This document shows, one piece after another, positions 60,528 through 64,000 of a stretch of 64,000 nucleotides of DNA. Position numbers and translations under genes: made by a program. The notes beneath the pieces were generated by a model. The model saw nothing but the letters and a program-made list of their open reading frames with translations. It was not told the origin of the DNA and ran no database searches. This stretch comes from Coprinellus micaceus (Eukaryota; Basidiomycota; Agaricomycetes; Agaricales; Psathyrellaceae). Numbering within the stretch: the first letter of the stretch is position 1; the number at the start of each line of letters is the position of its first letter. The stretch lies in the NCBI GenBank assembly GCA_951394405.1, contig OX596336.1, positions 2,418,001 to 2,482,000 on the forward strand, given 5' to 3'.

Positions 60528-61278
60528 CGCGAGGTTTTTTGAGTGACAGGTTACAGTAATGGGGCTGGGGTCACACCTAAGAAAGTGACAAAGGAAGGCC
60601 GAGAGCAATACGAAAAGGAGGGAGTAGAAAAGGCAAAACGCGCGGGCGCTTAAGCTTACGATTCGCTACGGGTTCGAGCGATACAAACGCCAAATGTCAC
60701 CTAGGCGCTGCGCGGACATCCATACACTCTTTCCTCGGTCTCGTTCGTTCACGATTTATCGCCTCGCCATTCGACGTTTTGCGTTCGTTTATACAGTTAT
60801 GTGATTCGGAATAGATGCACTGCGATCTTGGTTTTCATCTTCAACACTATACGTCAAAAGAATGGCCTGTTGCAACCCACCCGATAATCTGCGTCCGATC
60901 GTCCCTATTGTACTAGCTACATAGTCCATGTCCATAGCAAACTGGACACGAATGAGGTTGGCTCCGATTCGCCCGACTTCAATTGATCCCGACGGTCACA
61001 AGTATTCTCGATCCCGGTTCCTCGTCCCAGCACCAAACTCAGCATCGTCGTTCTGTGGGGGTTTGACCTGTTGGCCATACTGATGCCTGGATCCAGGACC
61101 ACTGGATTTTAGAGTCCGGAAGACGGGACCGGAAGATCTTTCAAGGGCTGTGATGGATTACTCACCCAGGATTGCGTCTTCGCCCCTGTCACCCACAGTG
61201 CCTCGCAGGACAGGGTAGGCTCGATTACAAACACTTTCTGTACGCCCCTTGGTCACTGACTACTACCATCCTCAGATA
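60528..61278. other. Intergenic, 751 bp
   Basis: 3' flank of the coiled-coil gene (an open, Lys/Glu-rich stretch at 60549-60654 lies beyond its stop) and upstream region of NPY1. No further gene seen. Confidence 0.4.
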
Positions 61279-63037
61279 ATGGAGCGCCCCATTAGGGTCT
61301 CAGAGACGTATGCTACCTACAATACAACTCCAGGGGTTGAGAAACTGACTGTTGTTGTCGTTAGGGTCGTAAACACATATGGGGGATCACCATTAAACCG
61401 TCTTTCGTGGCTCAGAACATCCCATTCCTTCCTGAACGCCATCGTAGGGCTACCTGGCGCACGTTGGATGCTCTTCAAGTCCGGCCAACCTCTCTTGGTC
61501 CCATCTCGTACCGACAAGGAGTCCTTCACGTACCTGAGCACGCAGGATGTTGCACCATTCCTCGGGTCGCAACCGTACTTTGGGCAGGGGCAAAACCCGG
61601 GCGATTCGGTTACAGAGGAAGATATTGCTGCTCAAAAGCACTCTCCGCTGGAATCAATCAGACATATTGGGGCCCCAGTCGTGTTCTTGGGCGTAAACGA
61701 GACTGAGCGCGACGTCACGAAGGCCCTGCCAACTTCCGAGCTCAAGGACCCTGAGGTGGCGGTGAGGAAGCTACAGGGAGAGCCGTACTTTGCGCTGGAC
61801 GTTGCGGAGCTTGGTTGGCCGGACGATGAGATTAAGGAAAAGTTGGACAGTTCGTTGGCGATGGAGGGTAGGACATATGCATGGGCAGAGCCAAGGTCCC
61901 TGATGTCATCTCTGGACAACTTCACTGCTGCAGTCTTCGCTAACGCCCGTTCCATGCTTGACTGGAATCTTCGCAATAAAGTGAGTAACGATTGTGCATG
62001 CGGTTTGGTCTGTAATTTTTGACATCTGTTATCCTTCAAGTTTTGTCCAGGATGCGGCTCTTCCACTTACTCGATGTGGGGTGGTTGGAAGATTGCTTGC
62101 ACGTCCCTCCTTCCCTGGACTGAGCCAACCGGAAGGAAGCGTTGTCCATCTTCGTAAGGGAATCTTAACGTCGCCCCATTTGTCGCTTACATCGTCCCAG
62201 AGCAGGGCTGCATAATTATACCCATCCAAGAACAGACGCTGTGGTCATTATGATTGCCATAGATGAGACCGGAAATAAAGTATTGCTTGGGAGAGGGGTA
62301 ATAGGATGGATACTTTTTTTTCGTAGTCATCTCACATTCTGACCATTTAATTTTTAGCGAAGATTTCCGGGTAAATTCTACTCAGCATTAGCTGGGTTCA
62401 TAGAGCCTGGCGAGTCGTTTGAAGACGCCGTCGCAAGAGAAATGTGGGAGGAGGCAGGCGTGCACGTCTGGAACGTGCGGTACCACTCTGGACAGCCATG
62501 GGTACGTCCGTATTCTCCTACACCAGGGCGATTGGTTTGTTCACCAATGCAATCCAGCCGTATCCGGCTAATCTCATGGTTGGTTTCTACGCTCGTGCTG
62601 ACTCGAGCAAACCTATCCGAGTTGACCTAGACAATGAGCTTGTTGGTACGTACTCTGATATATGCCTTGCCCCTCCCTCACTTACTCATATCTCGGCGTT
62701 GAAAAAAGACGCTCGCTGGTTTACTCGCGAAGAAGTGCATGCAGTCCTGAACCATAGCACCGGCACCCATTTCAAGAAGTCCGACTACAAACGGATGAAT
62801 GATGTCCTTGAAGGCAAGCCCACCGACGACAAGGAAACCATCGAGGCGGCGGCACAGGCTCTGTCGCTTTCAGGCGCTGGCCAAACTAAGTCTGGAAATG
62901 GTGAAACTGTTGAAGACGGCGAGCCGCCGTTCAGGCTGCCACCGCTCAGTGCAATTGCAGGGGTGCTCATCAGGGATTGGGTGGACGGGAAGATTGGGTT
63001 TACGTCGTCTGAGGTGCAGGTGAAGCAGAACCTATAG
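61279..63037 (+). CDS. NPY1: NADH pyrophosphatase (Nudix), NPY1/NUDT12-type, 490 aa
   Basis: Six exons: 61279-61980, 62041-62153, 62201-62297, 62358-62501, 62558-62645, 62709-63037. The N-terminal domain has YGGSPLNRLSWLRTSHSFLN and GARWMLFKSGQPLLVP. A zinc-ribbon follows in exon 2 (FCPGCGSSTYS, with later Cys in IACTS and KRCPS). The Nudix box is GFIEPGESFEDAVAREMWEE followed by AGV (Gx5Ex7REUxEExGU pattern). Next is GQPWPYPANLM, the signature that marks NADH diphosphatases. The enzyme hydrolyses NADH to NMNH and AMP, and also removes NAD caps from RNA in known members; many are peroxisomal. The C-terminus (QNL) is at best a weak PTS1. About 33 residues precede the usual N-terminus; the start is tentative. 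Confidence 0.92.
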
Positions 63038-63261
63038 TAGAGGCTGTGGTGGCAGTGCACTCAATCTAATATACGCGGAGGATCGGCCAGAGCCAAAATC
63101 GATGGCTTGGATTAAGCGCCCATGCCTGGCACGTGCCACCGTGGCTGTTTGGGCTTGTGGGTTACAACGTGGCGGAGAATTCAATCTCAGAGACGCAAAA
63201 AGGTTAACTGTGGGGGGCAAGCGTGGTTCTTGAACCTGCCCTCTCCTTTCTCGACCCCGCT

Positions 63262-64000
63262 ATGGTCGGAATCGAGAGCGGAGATAACTCCAGCCCTAAG
63301 CCACCGTCGTATGACCTCTTAACAACGCCCAGGTTGAAGCACCATCCCGAGTACTACTCTGAGAGGGGTAACTTTACGGTACAGGTACGTGGCGTTTGGG
63401 ATGGATCGATTATCGGCACCAACTCAAATCAACGTCTACAATGGTTGATCGCTCAGATCAAGGACACCATCTTCAAGATCTGGGATGAAAAATTCTGGAC
63501 CGATTCAGAGTTCTTCAGATTAGTCCCTCAGGAGAATGGGACGACCTTGGAGAGTATTGCCAATGAGAAGGCCGAACTCCCGTCCAACACTGAGAATCGG
63601 ACTTGGAAGCTCAAAGACGTGGAAGTTGAGGACTTTACCCACCTTCTTTGGGTTATCAATCCCCGGTGTGTACAGTTCAAGATGCTGCGAGACTAGGACG
63701 CTGACCATGTTCGCACCGCCCACCAGAATGCCCGGTAAGATCAAAGCAACGACATTTGAGGACTGGAACGGAGTCCTCAAGCTAACCGATCGTTGGATGT
63801 TCTATAGCTACTTCAACCATGCTGTTGAAAAGCTATCAGAACTTCCAATCGATCCTATAAAGAAGATCCAACTCATGCACAAGCACAAAATCCGAAGGGA
63901 GTGGGCCATCGACGCATTCGTCGCACTGGCACTGCGAGACACTTTCCCAGATCAGGAGGACACAGAGGTTCTTGGGTTAGAGCTGACTACATGCCTGGCG
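63262..64000 (+). CDS. BTB-domain protein, 5' part (runs off the window)
   Basis: Exons: 63262-63384, 63457-63665, 63727 to the window end. After a short Ser/Pro-rich N-terminus the BTB-like segment begins HHPEYYSERGNFTVQ and joins across an intron to IKDTIFKIWDEKFWTDSEFF, the mushroom BTB pattern of a strand pair, a helix and the DSEFF motif. The second part has DVEVEDFTHLLWVINPR. The third has TTFEDWNGVLKLTDRWMFYS, then LSELPIDPIKKIQLMHKHKI and VALALRDTF, the C-terminal helix block typical of these agaricomycete BTB proteins. BTB domains dimerise and often link targets to Cul3 ligases. The 3' end is missing. The ATG at 63262 is preferred because the upstream frame starts only with GTG. Confidence 0.85.

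Noticed and set aside
60480..60654. Extra last exon for the coiled-coil gene (Lys/Glu-rich open stretch after the stop)
   Set aside because: The available GT donors and AG acceptor do not join it in the open phase; stop codons intervene in the direct reading.
61320..61390. Intron inside the N-terminus of NPY1 that would give the standard start
   Set aside because: No GT-AG pair in this stretch keeps the phase.

Overview
This window looks like nuclear DNA of an agaricomycete (mushroom-type) basidiomycete. Almost every gene is cut by introns of about 45-75 nt with GT...AG ends. The gene content fits this group: agaricomycete-style F-box proteins that follow a short leucine-rich or coiled N-terminus, a BTB protein with the typical basidiomycete C-terminal repeat, a HOG-pathway MAPKK, and a fungal M43 protease. 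I rebuilt the gene models by hand, joining exons so that phase is kept and the protein family reads through. All totals below divide by three.

Layout. 1-624: 3' end of the Pbs2-type MAPKK. 1.39-1.77 kb: two adjacent miniature inverted-repeat elements. 2.0-5.3 kb: F-box gene, then protein phosphatase methyltransferase PPM1/LCMT1 (both minus). 7.3-15.6 kb: an F-box gene, a 1430-aa RecB-like (Fe-S) nuclease fused to an SF1 helicase, and a divergent F-box-like gene. 15.6-18.2 kb: no gene seen. 18.4-24.9 kb: an isocitrate lyase/PEP mutase family enzyme, flavocytochrome b2 (17 exons), a TMEM70-like mitochondrial membrane protein and dynactin p25. 24.95-29.3 kb: an ACAD10/11-type aminoglycoside-phosphotransferase-like protein and, divergently, mitochondrial HSP70 with a heat-shock element. 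29.66-30.05 kb: a Harbinger-type MITE. 31.0-34.4 kb: a large alpha/beta hydrolase. 36.3-37.7 kb: a 5'-truncated LINE with a 13-bp target duplication that splits a small three-exon gene. 38.1-41.5 kb: two multi-pass membrane proteins, the second of SUR7/PalI type. 41.9-47.4 kb: HUB1 and, divergently, TRAPPC11. 47.8-50.9 kb: a protein kinase and a secreted M43 metalloprotease. 52.6-54.8 kb: GEP4 and, divergently, clathrin light chain. 56.2-64 kb: mitochondrial MDL1-type ABC transporter, a coiled-coil hypothetical, NADH pyrophosphatase NPY1, and the 5' part of a BTB protein that runs off the window.

How the genes relate. This is mostly ordinary core eukaryotic content: mitochondria (HSP70, MDL1, GEP4, TMEM70-like, cytochrome b2), trafficking (TRAPPC11, clathrin light chain, dynactin p25) and signalling (PBS2, PPM1, kinase). 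I see no secondary-metabolite or defence cluster. The least ordinary items are the Dna2/Cas4-like nuclease-helicase fusion, the LINE that interrupts a small gene, the three MITEs, and several 9-15 nt exons.
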